A stretch of DNA of 64,000 nt from a virus. The notes beneath the pieces were generated by a model. That model saw only the letters and a program-made list of their open reading frames with translations, was not told the origin of the DNA and ran no database searches. Of this stretch, positions 1-8,690 are shown piece after piece. How positions within the stretch are numbered: the stretch's first letter is position 1; each line of letters begins with the position of its first letter. Position numbers and translations under genes: made by a program. The stretch is taken from positions 1-64,000 of IMG/VR virus record IMGVR_UViG_3300037517_002278; one strand, written 5' to 3'.

Positions 1-1335
1 TTCAAAGTGATTATCAAATTGATAATCATATTGAATATGTTCTTGCATCTCTTCCCAATCTTCGGGAGCAATAATTCCCTTTAGAATCAGTTGAGTTTTT
101 AACATATCGTGGAATAATCCACTGAATTTTTTACGAAGTCTCGCAATCCACTTCGCAAATTTAAGCTCATCACGAAGAATTTCTGATGAACGACCTAGAG
201 AAAATCCTTGATTGGCGTCATCTAAACGTGATGGCGGGAGATTGAGGGAGTTGTATAATTTCTTTTTGAAGTATTCAACATCTTTAAGTTCGCCAAGATT
301 TTGACCACCAGGAAGAGTAGTGATCTCAGTTCCTCTACCACCTTCGCGGCGAGGTAGCCAGAAATCTTCAAGCATACTCATATGCTTTTTGTCATCGCGG
401 ATTTCTCCAGTGGCAGCATCGTATACAAGTTTGTTGCGGTAACGTGCCATTACCTCTCTGAGATATTGCTCTGCTTTTACTTTGGGTAGATTGCCAACAT
501 CAATGTAGAAAATTCTGCGTTCTGGTGCGCGTGAGAGTCTGTAGATAACCAGCGCATCTTCAATCATGCGTAACTGGTTGAGTGCCTTGATGGATTTGTG
601 AAGGAAACTCAAGGTCATCTTTTTGTTATAATCTTGAATGCCAGAGGTAATAAAAGTTATAGCATCATTTGCGATTCTAACACCAGTACCCACATTGTTG
701 GTATCAAAAGAAGAAGCAATAAAACCTCTAGGATTATACATGTAGAATTCTACATAGTCTCCAAAATCATATCTTGCTGCTCCATCCATCACCGTAGCGT
801 TAGCAGTGACAGTGCTTAATTTTGGATCTTTATTTTGAACTCGTACCTTTTTAATTTTTAACGGATCTATGTATCTGAGTTCAGTAATACCAGCCTTAGG
901 ATTTGCTAAATCAATTACTTTGTGATAAAACATTCTACCATCTACATACCAAGTTCTAAAAATTTCATGTGCTCTAGTATCAAAAGCAAGAAGTCTTTTG
1001 ATGTAATCAAATTCTTCACGAATTTTTTTCTTTATTGATTCGCTTACTTCGAGATTAGAAAGTTCTATTTGAACTGGAGAATCATCTAAACTTGAATTAA
1101 TTGCTTCATTCACAATTTCGTCAATCGCAGAGTCAACCTCTGGATGCATCGCCATATCACGATAGCGCCTAATGAGATCAAACTCATTACGCGCTATACC
1201 GTCTATATCTACATACGAACCAAAATAACCACCAGCTACGGTGGTTACCGAATCATCTGCGTTAGGAGGAACTGGAGATTGACCTCTCAGCTCCTCCTGT
1301 TTAGATTTAATTGAGAATCCAAATAACTGACTCAT
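1..1335 (-). CDS. 20: Portal vertex protein gp20, 3' end cut by window edge
   Basis: This is the N-terminal 445 residues of the T4-type portal protein, the dodecamer at the special head vertex through which DNA is packaged and to which the neck attaches. T4 gp20 has 524 residues, so a short C-terminal part lies left of position 1. The start at 1335 (MSQLFGFSIKSK) is preferred because a late-promoter-like GATAAATA lies 28 bases upstream. Family features visible are the FDLIRRYRDMA segment with EVDSAIDEIVNEAI near residues 48-75, and LNLPPSRLDDANQGFSLGR near the right end of the visible part. The gene lies directly downstream of gp19, as in T4. The family assignment is secure; only the C-terminus is unseen. 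Confidence 0.95.
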   Translation of the reverse strand, partial: MSQLFGFSIKSKQEELRGQSPVPPNADDSVTTVAGGYFGSYVDIDGIARNEFDLIRRYRDMAMHPEVDSAIDEIVNEAINSSLDDSPVQIELSNLEVSESIKKKIREEFDYIKRLLAFDTRAHEIFRTWYVDGRMFYHKVIDLANPKAGITELRYIDPLKIKKVRVQNKDPKLSTVTANATVMDGAARYDFGDYVEFYMYNPRGFIASSFDTNNVGTGVRIANDAITFITSGIQDYNKKMTLSFLHKSIKALNQLRMIEDALVIYRLSRAPERRIFYIDVGNLPKVKAEQYLREVMARYRNKLVYDAATGEIRDDKKHMSMLEDFWLPRREGGRGTEITTLPGGQNLGELKDVEYFKKKLYNSLNLPPSRLDDANQGFSLGRSSEILRDELKFAKWIARLRKKFSGLFHDMLKTQLILKGIIAPEDWEEMQEHIQYDYQFDNHFE

Positions 1336-1362
1336 GTTTAAAGTTATATCACTTACTCTAGT

Positions 1363-1370
1363 TATTTATC
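1363..1370 (-). promoter_or_regulatory. Late-promoter-like GATAAATA upstream of gp20
   Basis: The minus strand reads GATAAATA here, one base from the T4 late consensus TATAAATA and matching the NATAAATA form reported for cyanophages. It lies about 28 bases before the gp20 start and overlaps the gp19 stop codon. Confidence 0.5.
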
Positions 1371-1968
1371 AATCTTCAATTCCGCCTGGTGATCTACCCT
1401 TTCTTCCATTTTCAACTTCCCAGTACTGAAGTTGGAATTCAACTGTAAAGTCTTCAATCTGATCATTGCTATCGTAGGCAAGATCAATTTGAGAAATGTT
1501 AGTTGGGAAACAACCCCAAAGAGTATATTCTCTAATAACTGATCCAGTTTCGCTGCTATCTCTCTCAAGTTGTTTTACGTGAAGATCGGCAGTATATCCT
1601 GTTGAAAACTCAGGAACAATCAACTGTGCTCTATTTCCTTCGTGAGAATTAATCTTCGCCATCCAAGATTCCATGTAATGACGAATCTTGAAATCTTTAT
1701 CATTAATAAATGTTGCTGTCCAAGTATCAAATGTTCTGTCACCAGCAATTTTTACAGTTCTTCCACGGAAAGGAACTTCAATTACACCTAGGTTGGAAGC
1801 AGGAAGAGCAGCAGACTTACACAGAATGTTGACTAGTTTTCCATCTTCGCTAGAACCAGCTGGCAATCCAGCTGAATTAGGAAACACAATATCAACAAGG
1901 AATAAATTAGGTCTTACGCCTTGCTTAATAGTATTGAGAAAATCTTTAACGTTACTTTTGATGGTCAT
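1369..1968 (-). CDS. 19: Tail tube protein gp19
   Basis: This 199-residue protein is the T4-type tail tube subunit, which polymerises on the baseplate to form the inner channel for DNA. T4 gp19 is 163 residues. The N-terminus (MTIKSNVKDFLNTIKQGVRPNLFLVDI) and the segment GRTVKIAGDRTFDTWTATF near residues 70-88 are typical of tail tube proteins, as is the order sheath-tube-portal. A GAGG ribosome site lies about 9 bases before the ATG. It lies 32 bases downstream of gp18, so the two are probably co-transcribed. The assignment rests on motifs and synteny and is firm. Confidence 0.93.
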   Translation of the reverse strand: MTIKSNVKDFLNTIKQGVRPNLFLVDIVFPNSAGLPAGSSEDGKLVNILCKSAALPASNLGVIEVPFRGRTVKIAGDRTFDTWTATFINDKDFKIRHYMESWMAKINSHEGNRAQLIVPEFSTGYTADLHVKQLERDSSETGSVIREYTLWGCFPTNISQIDLAYDSNDQIEDFTVEFQLQYWEVENGRKGRSPGGIED

Positions 1969-2000
1969 TGTTTGTTTACCTCGTAATTAGTTTTTAAATA

Positions 2001-3620
2001 TCAAGCGACTGATCTAACTACTTCTGAAAACTCTACACCAGATCTGGTAGCAACAAAAGTAATCGTGATGAAGTTAATTGAACGTGTTGGTTTAATATAA
2101 AGTTCAGCAACAAATTCGTTTCTATCAATTACATCTGGGGTGTTGTTTGTAGAATCACATACTACAAGATAATCTGTGAGACCTCTTTTTGCCTGAACTT
2201 CAGAAAGATATGAAGCTGCTGCGGAATAGAAAGAAGTTCTGGTCGTTTCATCATTAAGTTCAAACATTACAGTTCTTGCTAGTTGACCAATTCTTTTCTC
2301 TATAGCAAGGAAAAGACGACGAACATTAATTCTGTCGAAAGCACTTGGAGTTGCTAAAGCAGTTTTATCACCAAACAGAACAGTTCCCTGACCTGGGAAT
2401 GTAGCAATTGGATTAATTCTCTTAAGATATAATTTATCCCTGTCTGCTTTTGATGGAGCAAAGGCAAGTTTTACAACATTTTTAATGTTACCTCTGCTAA
2501 CACCAGCGGGAGAGAACCAATCTTCTAAAGTGGCGGAAGTCTCTACGCAGAGACCAGCAACGTCTCCATTACATGGAATGTAACGATAAACGTCATTATA
2601 CTTATCATAGAGATACTTGTATCCACTATCAAACACAGCGTATGAACTGCTGCTACCCACACCGTCGAAGAAAGTGATGATATCATCCCTTTTCGCTGAA
2701 CTAGTGGAGAGTGAAAGCATTCCACTGTGGGGTGAAACAAAAGCAATACAATCTTTTCTGGAACCAGCAAGCGTAATAACTTTTTGTGCTTTTGTGATTT
2801 GGTCTGCTTCTACGGCAAGATTACCACCAGTGAGAATAAAATCAATTGAAATATTTTCTGTGTCATCGAAAAGATCATAAGCTGCTGTGATGTTGGCAAC
2901 TGTTGTAGTGTAAGCATCAATACCACCAGAAAGAACTACGTCGGATTCTCCAGCAGCTGCATTTTCTGGTCCAGCATAAATGTATTTTGAACGAGAATTG
3001 ATTACGTTCTTATAAAAAATTGAACCACCCTGCGAATCTTTTGCGGTTGATACGCGAGAAACATATAAAAATGTTTCTAAAATGTTGTTGTTAGCATCTA
3101 GAACCGCGATGTGAAGATCATCAGCTCCACCTGGATCAAGAGCAATTGTGCTCCAAAGAACCGTGCCGTAAATAGTTGCTGTTGCGTAGTTAGTAACGCC
3201 ACCATCTACAATAGCAATCTTGAGACCATTTGCCCAAGTTCCTGCTGTTCTAGCAGCAAATTTAAAATCATATGTACTAAAAGCTGCTTCAAATGCGTCT
3301 GTATCTTTGATAAGAACTGGTGTTGCAGTTGTATCGTCGCAAGCATTTTTTAAAGCACTGTCTTCAATTCTTACGACATTTAATTGACCACCGTATGAAA
3401 GGAAGGATTGAGATACAAACCAATCCTCGTAATTGTTTGCGTTAGGGGCACCGAATGTTTCTAATAATTCTCTTTCTGAAGCAATGCCGACAATTGATCC
3501 TACTGGACCCTGAGCAAAGCTACCAACCAGAGCAGCAACATTTCCTTGTTGATTCACAACTGTTTGATTGGTTAAATCACGTTCTCTTAGAACAATTCCA
3601 GGTGATACTTGACCTGCCAT
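2001..3620 (-). CDS. 18: Tail sheath protein gp18
   Basis: This is the contractile sheath subunit, 539 residues (T4 gp18 is 659), which surrounds the gp19 tube and contracts on infection. The N-terminus VSPGIVLRERDLTNQTV and the early AALVGSFAQGPVG segment are sheath hallmarks. The C-terminal core near residues 380-539 (MFELND, YLVVCDSTNNTP, VAELYIKPTRSINFITITF) matches the conserved sheath domain used for inter-subunit handshakes. It is somewhat shorter than T4, mainly in the variable middle. A strong GAGGAG ribosome site lies 6 bases before the ATG, and a late promoter lies further upstream, as expected for a very abundant late protein. Confidence 0.95.
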   Translation of the reverse strand: MAGQVSPGIVLRERDLTNQTVVNQQGNVAALVGSFAQGPVGSIVGIASERELLETFGAPNANNYEDWFVSQSFLSYGGQLNVVRIEDSALKNACDDTTATPVLIKDTDAFEAAFSTYDFKFAARTAGTWANGLKIAIVDGGVTNYATATIYGTVLWSTIALDPGGADDLHIAVLDANNNILETFLYVSRVSTAKDSQGGSIFYKNVINSRSKYIYAGPENAAAGESDVVLSGGIDAYTTTVANITAAYDLFDDTENISIDFILTGGNLAVEADQITKAQKVITLAGSRKDCIAFVSPHSGMLSLSTSSAKRDDIITFFDGVGSSSSYAVFDSGYKYLYDKYNDVYRYIPCNGDVAGLCVETSATLEDWFSPAGVSRGNIKNVVKLAFAPSKADRDKLYLKRINPIATFPGQGTVLFGDKTALATPSAFDRINVRRLFLAIEKRIGQLARTVMFELNDETTRTSFYSAAASYLSEVQAKRGLTDYLVVCDSTNNTPDVIDRNEFVAELYIKPTRSINFITITFVATRSGVEFSEVVRSVA

Positions 3621-3626
3621 GTTTGT

Positions 3627-3632
3627 CTCCTC
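3627..3632 (-). promoter_or_regulatory. Strong ribosome binding site of gp18
   Basis: The minus strand reads GAGGAG, six bases before the gp18 ATG. It is among the best Shine-Dalgarno matches in the window and fits the high output needed for sheath protein. Confidence 0.7.
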
Positions 3633-3660
3633 GTGAAGTAGTTCATTTTTTAACTACAAA

Positions 3661-3668
3661 TATTTATT
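3661..3668 (-). promoter_or_regulatory. Late promoter AATAAATA upstream of gp18
   Basis: The minus strand reads AATAAATA about 40 bases before the gp18 start, in the gap between the small zinc protein gene and gp18. It fits the cyanophage late motif and would drive gp18 and gp19. Confidence 0.65.
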
Positions 3669-3708
3669 AAAATGAGTATCTTCATTGGGGAAACAACGCA
3701 TGAACAAT

Positions 3709-3936
3709 TTACCAGTCAGGATATTCCCATAATTTAGGTGGTTTGACCACACGTTTTGCCATAATTCTTTTTATGGTACATTGTTTACATTCGTATGAAT
3801 ACGAAGAAGGTAAATATTTTTTTGATTTTCTAATAACATAGTAATCTGTCATGAGGTCTTTTGTCTCTCCACAGACCCTACACGTTCTTTCTCTAAACAA
3901 TAAATGTTCTAGTGAAAATTCGTCTTCTAAATCCAT
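3709..3936 (-). CDS. Small zinc-binding protein, endonuclease VII-like
   Basis: This 75-residue protein (MDLEDEFSLEHLLF...) carries two cysteine pairs, CRVC near residue 19 and CKQC near residue 51, with TKDLMTDYYVIRKSK between them. This layout resembles the zinc-binding half of recombination endonuclease VII/HNH proteins, and similar small proteins sit beside the terminase gene in other cyanophages. The start at 3936 is chosen because its ATG overlaps the gp17 stop as TAATG, implying translational coupling. Longer starts would lie inside gp17. No complete nuclease active site is evident, so it may be only a zinc-binding packaging accessory. Confidence 0.72.
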   Translation of the reverse strand: MDLEDEFSLEHLLFRERTCRVCGETKDLMTDYYVIRKSKKYLPSSYSYECKQCTIKRIMAKRVVKPPKLWEYPDW

Positions 3937-5600
3937 TAGAACCCTAGCATGTATTCTACGTCTGAAAAAGGATTGCCATACCCATCGGTGTACCAAACGT
4001 TTCCGTCTTCATCAATAAATTTTTCTTCGGCATCTGTAATACCATCAGATACAAATCCAAACGGTGCCATGTCTTGTTCGATTTGATTCTTCTGTTCTTC
4101 GTAGATGCGTTTACGAACATCGTTATCAGTCATCTCCCTAAAGTAAGGTTGAACCGCTAACCACGAGAATAGAACTAGACACATCACAAGGTCATCGTTG
4201 TATCCATCATCAGCTTCGAAAGATTGATTCTTCTGAATGAATGTGGTAAGCTCACTGATGATTTCGTAGTCTGAGATTAGGAGTTTATCATCTTCGATCA
4301 ATGTCTTTAAGTTAGAACATCCAACCTTCTTAGTAACTTTTGACATCTTTAGACCAAGTTGAGATTTGGTGCCAGAAAATCCCTGACCTACAATTTGACC
4401 TGCTCTACCACGCATGGCACACATCAAAATGTTTGGATACTCCAAATCATAATGGAGAATGTTTGTTACCTGTTCTCCAATATCATTGACTTCCGCTAAG
4501 ATGTATGCTTTATTGTAGTTCTTGGCAACCTGTTCGATAATGTTGGGAAACAGGATAGGTTTGATTTCGTTATTTCGATATTTAGCAACAACCTTCCAAG
4601 GTAGTGTGGTGATATCAAATACAACAAAAGCAGAGTAATCATTGTTGGTTCCCCGCGATACGTCAACCGTCATGATATAATCGTGATCTGGTTTTGCTTC
4701 CTCGTATACCTTTAATCCTTTACTATTATCTTGTATAGGATCTTCGAATACCATCGAGCGTAACTTAGACGCTGAGATCAAAGTATCAACCGATCCAAGG
4801 AACTCACATTCAAACTCTTGTGTGAACTGCCTCTCAGAGGTGTTCCTGATCGTCTCTTCTTTCCACTTCTCATCTCTACCAGGAACTGCGCTCCAGTGAA
4901 CTTCAAGTGGCACATATCCGTTCCTACCGCGCTCTGCGTCGTGCCACAGCTTGTAGAACATGTTCATACCCTGTGGGGTAGAAATGATAATAACTTTTGT
5001 TGTTTTACCAGACGAGATAGTAGGATATACAGACGAGAAGAACTGTTCCGCCATATGGTTAGGAACGAACGCAAACTCGTCAAGGAAGATGATGTTGAAA
5101 GAGTTTCCTCGAACAGCAGATGATGATGTGGAAGCAGCAATAATCTTGGAACCATTATCAAGTTCCATGGAACCTTTGTTCCATGCTACAATGCCTTGCT
5201 GCATCCACTTGGGCAGATTTTCATATGCTAACTGTAAACGAGACAGAAGTTCTCTTGACGTTTCTGCTTTGTTTGCTAGAATAGCAATCTTAATATTGTC
5301 GTTGAATACTGCGTAATGAAGTAGGTATGAAATAACAGTGGTAGATTTACCAGTCTGTCTTGGAAGTTTCGCAATATTAAATCTATGATTGTGAAAATTT
5401 TCAATAAGTTTCTCTTGAAAATCATACATCTCAAAGGGAACAAGACCTTCATCGAGTGAGATGATCTTTACATAGTTTTTTGCGAAGTAAACTGGATCAT
5501 CTTTACATTTGATGAACTCTTCTACTTGTTCTTTTGTAAAACTAATGGCGGTATTAGCTTTCTTTAAATTAGGATTACCAAGATATACTGCGTCACTCAT
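3936..5600 (-). CDS. 17: Terminase large subunit gp17
   Basis: This 554-residue protein is the packaging motor and headful nuclease (T4 gp17 is 610). The ATPase half has Walker A LPRQTGKSTT at residues 79-88, Walker B IIFLDEF around 170-176 with D174/E175, and the coupling motif VIIISTP around 203-209. The nuclease half has the acidic residues expected of the RNase H-like triad: D313 in TVDVSRG, E370 in AEVND, and an aspartate at 469 or 470 in GYNDD. It docks on the portal and is regulated by gp16. It overlaps the upstream zinc protein gene by 8 bases and the downstream one by TAATG, so all three are one operon. Confidence 0.97.
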   Translation of the reverse strand: MSDAVYLGNPNLKKANTAISFTKEQVEEFIKCKDDPVYFAKNYVKIISLDEGLVPFEMYDFQEKLIENFHNHRFNIAKLPRQTGKSTTVISYLLHYAVFNDNIKIAILANKAETSRELLSRLQLAYENLPKWMQQGIVAWNKGSMELDNGSKIIAASTSSSAVRGNSFNIIFLDEFAFVPNHMAEQFFSSVYPTISSGKTTKVIIISTPQGMNMFYKLWHDAERGRNGYVPLEVHWSAVPGRDEKWKEETIRNTSERQFTQEFECEFLGSVDTLISASKLRSMVFEDPIQDNSKGLKVYEEAKPDHDYIMTVDVSRGTNNDYSAFVVFDITTLPWKVVAKYRNNEIKPILFPNIIEQVAKNYNKAYILAEVNDIGEQVTNILHYDLEYPNILMCAMRGRAGQIVGQGFSGTKSQLGLKMSKVTKKVGCSNLKTLIEDDKLLISDYEIISELTTFIQKNQSFEADDGYNDDLVMCLVLFSWLAVQPYFREMTDNDVRKRIYEEQKNQIEQDMAPFGFVSDGITDAEEKFIDEDGNVWYTDGYGNPFSDVEYMLGF

Positions 5601-5826
5601 TTGCTCGTTTAATATCCTTTTCTATATCGTCCATACTATTTAATCTTTTTTCCCACCCATCGCCTTTGGTGGTTCCCTGTGCTGGGTTGATACAAGTATC
5701 ATCTCCAAATTTATCACAAACTAAAGAAGCGAGTTCAGTTTCGTTTCCCTTCTTATTTGTGCCAGCCCAGAAGTGTTGTCCTCCAATCCAGCACGCCCCA
5801 CACTTAGGGCAGGTTTTGGTATCCAT
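5593..5826 (-). CDS. Small cysteine-rich conserved phage protein
   Basis: This 77-residue protein begins MDTKTCPKCGACWIGGQHFW. It has a CPKCGAC cluster at residues 6-12, more cysteines near residues 36 and 45, and a conserved-looking DKFGDDTCIN segment. A zinc-ribbon fold is likely. Comparable genes lie just ahead of gp17 in other T4-like cyanophages. The start at 5826 is preferred to the longer MVRLM form because conservation begins at MDTKT. Its stop overlaps the gp17 start by 8 bases (ATGAGTGA). It is the first gene after a consensus sigma-70 promoter at 5853-5880. The function is unknown. Confidence 0.72.
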   Translation of the reverse strand: MDTKTCPKCGACWIGGQHFWAGTNKKGNETELASLVCDKFGDDTCINPAQGTTKGDGWEKRLNSMDDIEKDIKRANE

Positions 5827-5852
5827 AAGTCTTACCATGAGACGGTAATGCT

Positions 5853-5880
5853 ATTATATAGGTAAATGTATGTTTGTCAA
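5853..5880 (-). promoter_or_regulatory. Consensus sigma-70 promoter ahead of the terminase operon
   Basis: The minus strand has TTGACA (5875-5880) and TATAAT (5853-5858) separated by 16 bases, both perfect consensus hexamers. It lies in the gap between the DUF5661-like gene and the small cysteine-rich gene preceding gp17. No late motif is present in this gap. Host-type transcription of the terminase operon is implied. Confidence 0.75.
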
Positions 5881-5903
5881 GTTACAAATGACACATATTT
5901 GTG

Positions 5904-6632
5904 TCAGCAATTCCAAGCTCTTAATGACTTATTGATACGTGAATCTGGATCTCTTGCTGTTTTCTTTGAAGTTAGTTTCTTTTTCATGCCTTTCATTCTG
6001 GCACAGAATGACGCCCTGCGGGGATTTCCAACCTTTTTTGAAGGTGCCTTAAGGTCGCTTCCAGGATTCTCACGTTCGTAAGATTTTCTGCCTTTTTCAT
6101 TCAGACCACCCTCTGAATTTTTACCAGACTTTTTTGTCCAAGCAGCTCCCTCAGCAACATACTCTTCATTCTTGCTGCTCATATAATCAGCAGCGGTATC
6201 AATATAATCAGCAGCGAGCGTGACCTTAGATTGAACCCATCCAGGTAGTTGCATCTTTGGATCTTGAACAATCAAACGAAGACGGTTAACAGCATCTTCG
6301 ATCGTATCAAGTTGACTCATAATCATTCCACCTTCGTCATCAATCTCTTTGCCCATAGCAACAGCGATGTGATTCTCACAAATCTCACGCATTTCTTTGA
6401 CGGTTCTTTTCTTTTTGTGTTGTGCTTTTAGTTCTTTTTCCATCTTAAGTAAGTGAGTATAGTAATCTGGGAATTCATCTAAATGCTGGAGAGCAATACC
6501 ATATGCTTCTTCGTGTGTAGTGACATGCTCTCGCTCTACAGTAGAACCAACTTCTGCCTGTTTGATAATAGTTTCAACAGACACACCATGCTTCTTGGCG
6601 ATTTCTTTTTCTGTGGGAACTTTCTTTTTCAT
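5904..6632 (-). CDS. DUF5661/DUF6321-like protein
   Basis: This 242-residue protein begins MKKKVPTEKEIAKKHGVS. The N-terminal part (residues 1-65) includes YGIALQHLDEFPDYYTHLLKME, typical of DUF5661. The middle has a helical segment (DTIEDAVNRLRLIV; AADYIDTAADYM). The C-terminal 70 residues are rich in lysine and arginine, with GGLNEKGRKSYE, NPRRASFCARMKGMK and DPDSRINKSLRAW, resembling DUF6321. The start at 6632 forms TAATG with the upstream stop; a longer in-frame start would lie inside that gene. The basic C-terminus suggests nucleic-acid binding, but this is inference. Similar proteins occur in cyanophage late regions. Confidence 0.7.
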   Translation of the reverse strand: MKKKVPTEKEIAKKHGVSVETIIKQAEVGSTVEREHVTTHEEAYGIALQHLDEFPDYYTHLLKMEKELKAQHKKKRTVKEMREICENHIAVAMGKEIDDEGGMIMSQLDTIEDAVNRLRLIVQDPKMQLPGWVQSKVTLAADYIDTAADYMSSKNEEYVAEGAAWTKKSGKNSEGGLNEKGRKSYERENPGSDLKAPSKKVGNPRRASFCARMKGMKKKLTSKKTARDPDSRINKSLRAWNC

Positions 6633-8017
6633 TAGTAAATCTCCCTCCATTGAAGTGCTGCTCTAATTGTTCCAGAGTTATTACCAATATTTGTTGCTAA
6701 CACAACATATACTTCTGATGAAGTAGAGTCAAAATTTTGAACAATAATGTTTTTCTTGGCAGCAGAAATAGAACCTGTCGAAGCAGACGACAAAGAGTTC
6801 TGTGACGAACCAGCAGTTACAAAACCACCAAATAAAGCATCACCACTTCCTACTGTATAACCAGTAGCACCAACTGAATATTGAACGCCACTATTGGTAT
6901 CAACATCGGTCCAATTAAGTGTGCCAGTCAAGTTTGATTGACTTGGTAATTTAACAATTTGGAATGAAAATGTTTCTCCAGAAGGATACAAAGAAATATT
7001 ATTTAACCTAACCGAAATTCTGTTGGGGTAAGATTGAAATGTATTTTTCAAACGAATTGCCAATACTGGTAGAGTAGCACCACCAACAACTGACCTAGAT
7101 GTCGTCATCATATACATGAAGTCAATACCACTTTCAACATATCCACCTTCTGACATAACAGTGGAACAAATCTGATCAAATGAACCACCAGATGTTGTAC
7201 CTGTGTTTAGTATCTCACATCTTACTGGTAGATTAGGATTTGCGATATAAACTTCATCAAGTTCATTAGAACAATAATATTGGTGTGCTAAAATAAGTTG
7301 CCCATTATGAACAAAACCACAACGAACTCTACCAACTCCCAACCATTGGAAGTCAATATAAACTAGTTGTGTTTTTGAAGTATTGATGTTGAAACCAGAA
7401 ACACCAGTTCCATCACACTTATCAATGTTCCATTCTGATTGTGGAACTCTTCTTTTGTAAGTTCCTGATGTTGCTTCGCTAGCAGTGCCACTAACATAAG
7501 AACGAACAACAAAGTTTAGAGTGCCATTGGTTGTTCCGTTGGCAGTAGCATCACCAACTTGCTCAAAATAGATACCATCTCTATCATCGTAGTATCCAGT
7601 TCTTTTGGTTACATTCTGTTGAGCATAACCAAAACATACCGAACTGTAAATCATCTGTGACTTACCAGGCTGGTAATGATGATAAAACTTAGTTTGGTGA
7701 ACAACACGAGAAGTGGTGTTTGATGTGGTTGCTAAAGTAGCACAAGCCTTATTGATATTATATGTTGCTGTGCCGCCATTAGTTAAGTTATCAAGAAAGT
7801 TTGGGTCAATAGCATAAAGGTGTTTGTAATCACCCAGAGTAAATGATTCAGTAACTTTGAGACGACCAAAAGCATCTACTGCTGTTTCACTAAAAGATAC
7901 AGAAGCACCAGAACTACCAGGCCCCACATTGCCGTTTGCGTCGGCAATCATGACTACCTCAAAGTTTGTTTTTTCCTGTGGTAGGAAATCTTCGTAATGC
8001 TTACTATACTGTGCCAT
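6632..8017 (-). CDS. Virion structural protein, paralogue of giant tail protein C-terminus
   Basis: This 461-residue protein is probably a tail or fibre component. Residues about 190-330 (VPQSEWNIDKCDGTGVSGF, YIDFQWLGVGRVRCGF, NPNLPVRCEI) align by eye with the C-terminal part of the 2,532-residue protein at 11,576-19,174 (VPQSQWNIDKCDGNGVTGF, YMDYSWYGAGKVRFGF, SGNLPARYEV). The rest is rich in Ser, Thr, Gly and Asn, as in beta-structured fibre proteins. Its ATG overlaps the upstream stop as TGATG. The position between gp16 and gp17 is unusual for a fibre gene relative to T4. The structural role is inferred; no enzyme motif is seen. Confidence 0.68.
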   Translation of the reverse strand: MAQYSKHYEDFLPQEKTNFEVVMIADANGNVGPGSSGASVSFSETAVDAFGRLKVTESFTLGDYKHLYAIDPNFLDNLTNGGTATYNINKACATLATTSNTTSRVVHQTKFYHHYQPGKSQMIYSSVCFGYAQQNVTKRTGYYDDRDGIYFEQVGDATANGTTNGTLNFVVRSYVSGTASEATSGTYKRRVPQSEWNIDKCDGTGVSGFNINTSKTQLVYIDFQWLGVGRVRCGFVHNGQLILAHQYYCSNELDEVYIANPNLPVRCEILNTGTTSGGSFDQICSTVMSEGGYVESGIDFMYMMTTSRSVVGGATLPVLAIRLKNTFQSYPNRISVRLNNISLYPSGETFSFQIVKLPSQSNLTGTLNWTDVDTNSGVQYSVGATGYTVGSGDALFGGFVTAGSSQNSLSSASTGSISAAKKNIIVQNFDSTSSEVYVVLATNIGNNSGTIRAALQWREIY

Positions 8018-8262
8018 CAGATTGAATACGCGACTTTAGCTGCTTTAAATGCCGCGCCTCCTTCTAGTGTGTCTGTAGAATCTTTTTCAACATAAGCAAC
8101 TTCATTTGCCGCCATTGTGAAACTACCAATCGTAGCGCCAGCAGAATCCTTACGAGTTACTACCGCTGCTGTGCTGGTATTAATAACTCTAACAACAGTT
8201 GCTGAATCAACATTAGTAGCTGAGGTGAGCGTTGTTTCCGCCGCCAATACTTTAATGAGCAT
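8017..8262 (-). CDS. Small conserved phage structural-type protein
   Basis: This 81-residue protein (MLIKVLAAETTLTSATNVDSATVV...) is made almost wholly of short beta-prone segments ending VAYVEKDSTDTLEGGAAFKAAKVAYSI. Small proteins like this accompany the gp16-gp17 interval in cyanophages, and capsid- or tail-associated roles have been suggested from their position. It has a late promoter of its own overlapping the end of gp16 and is coupled to the following structural gene by TGATG. No catalytic motif is present. The function is unknown. Confidence 0.65.
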   Translation of the reverse strand: MLIKVLAAETTLTSATNVDSATVVRVINTSTAAVVTRKDSAGATIGSFTMAANEVAYVEKDSTDTLEGGAAFKAAKVAYSI

Positions 8263-8282
8263 TGTATTATTCCGTTTATTTT

Positions 8283-8690
8283 CTATTTATTCTTGGCGGC
8301 ATCTTTAATCATCTTTTGAAGATCTGCCGTTGTGCCAATAAACATTGTATTATTGACAGTAGTTGGTGTTGATTTTTTGTCTTCTTTGCCAAGATTTTTC
8401 ATCTTGTGCTGAAGGTCAATCAGTTTGTCTGTCATGTCTGAGACCTGCTTCATAGCGTTCACAGCAACCTCATACGCTCTAGGGTGCCCCGACTCCTGAG
8501 CAACCTCTAAGGCACCTTGTACCGCCTCCTGACCCTGTGATATGAGAGTGTATAACTGCCCTCTGGTATATTCATAATCTTTGTTGGCATCAATGCTAAT
8601 TTCGCTATTTGCTTGTGTGATCATTTCAGTTGTTTCTTCAATCGGTGTTATGTCAAAAATTTCTTCCATGTTGTCTTCAAATTTACTCAT
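8283..8690 (-). CDS. 16: Terminase small subunit gp16
   Basis: This 135-residue protein (T4 gp16 is 164) is the DNA-recognition and regulatory subunit that forms a ring and stimulates the gp17 ATPase. Key segments are DYEYTRGQLYTLISQGQEAVQGALEVAQESGHPRAYEV around residues 37-74, the coiled-coil stretch MKQVSDMTDKLIDLQHKM, and a C-terminal LQKMIKDAAKNK tail, all typical of cyanophage gp16. It overlaps gp15 by the four bases ATGA. In T4, gp16 and gp17 are adjacent; here four genes are inserted between them. Confidence 0.9.
   Translation of the reverse strand: MSKFEDNMEEIFDITPIEETTEMITQANSEISIDANKDYEYTRGQLYTLISQGQEAVQGALEVAQESGHPRAYEVAVNAMKQVSDMTDKLIDLQHKMKNLGKEDKKSTPTTVNNTMFIGTTADLQKMIKDAAKNK
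8284..8291 (-). promoter_or_regulatory. Late promoter AATAAATA at the end of gp16
   Basis: The minus strand reads AATAAATA about 22 bases before the ATG at 8262. It overlaps the last codons of gp16 and would drive the 81-residue protein and the structural protein after it. Confidence 0.6.
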
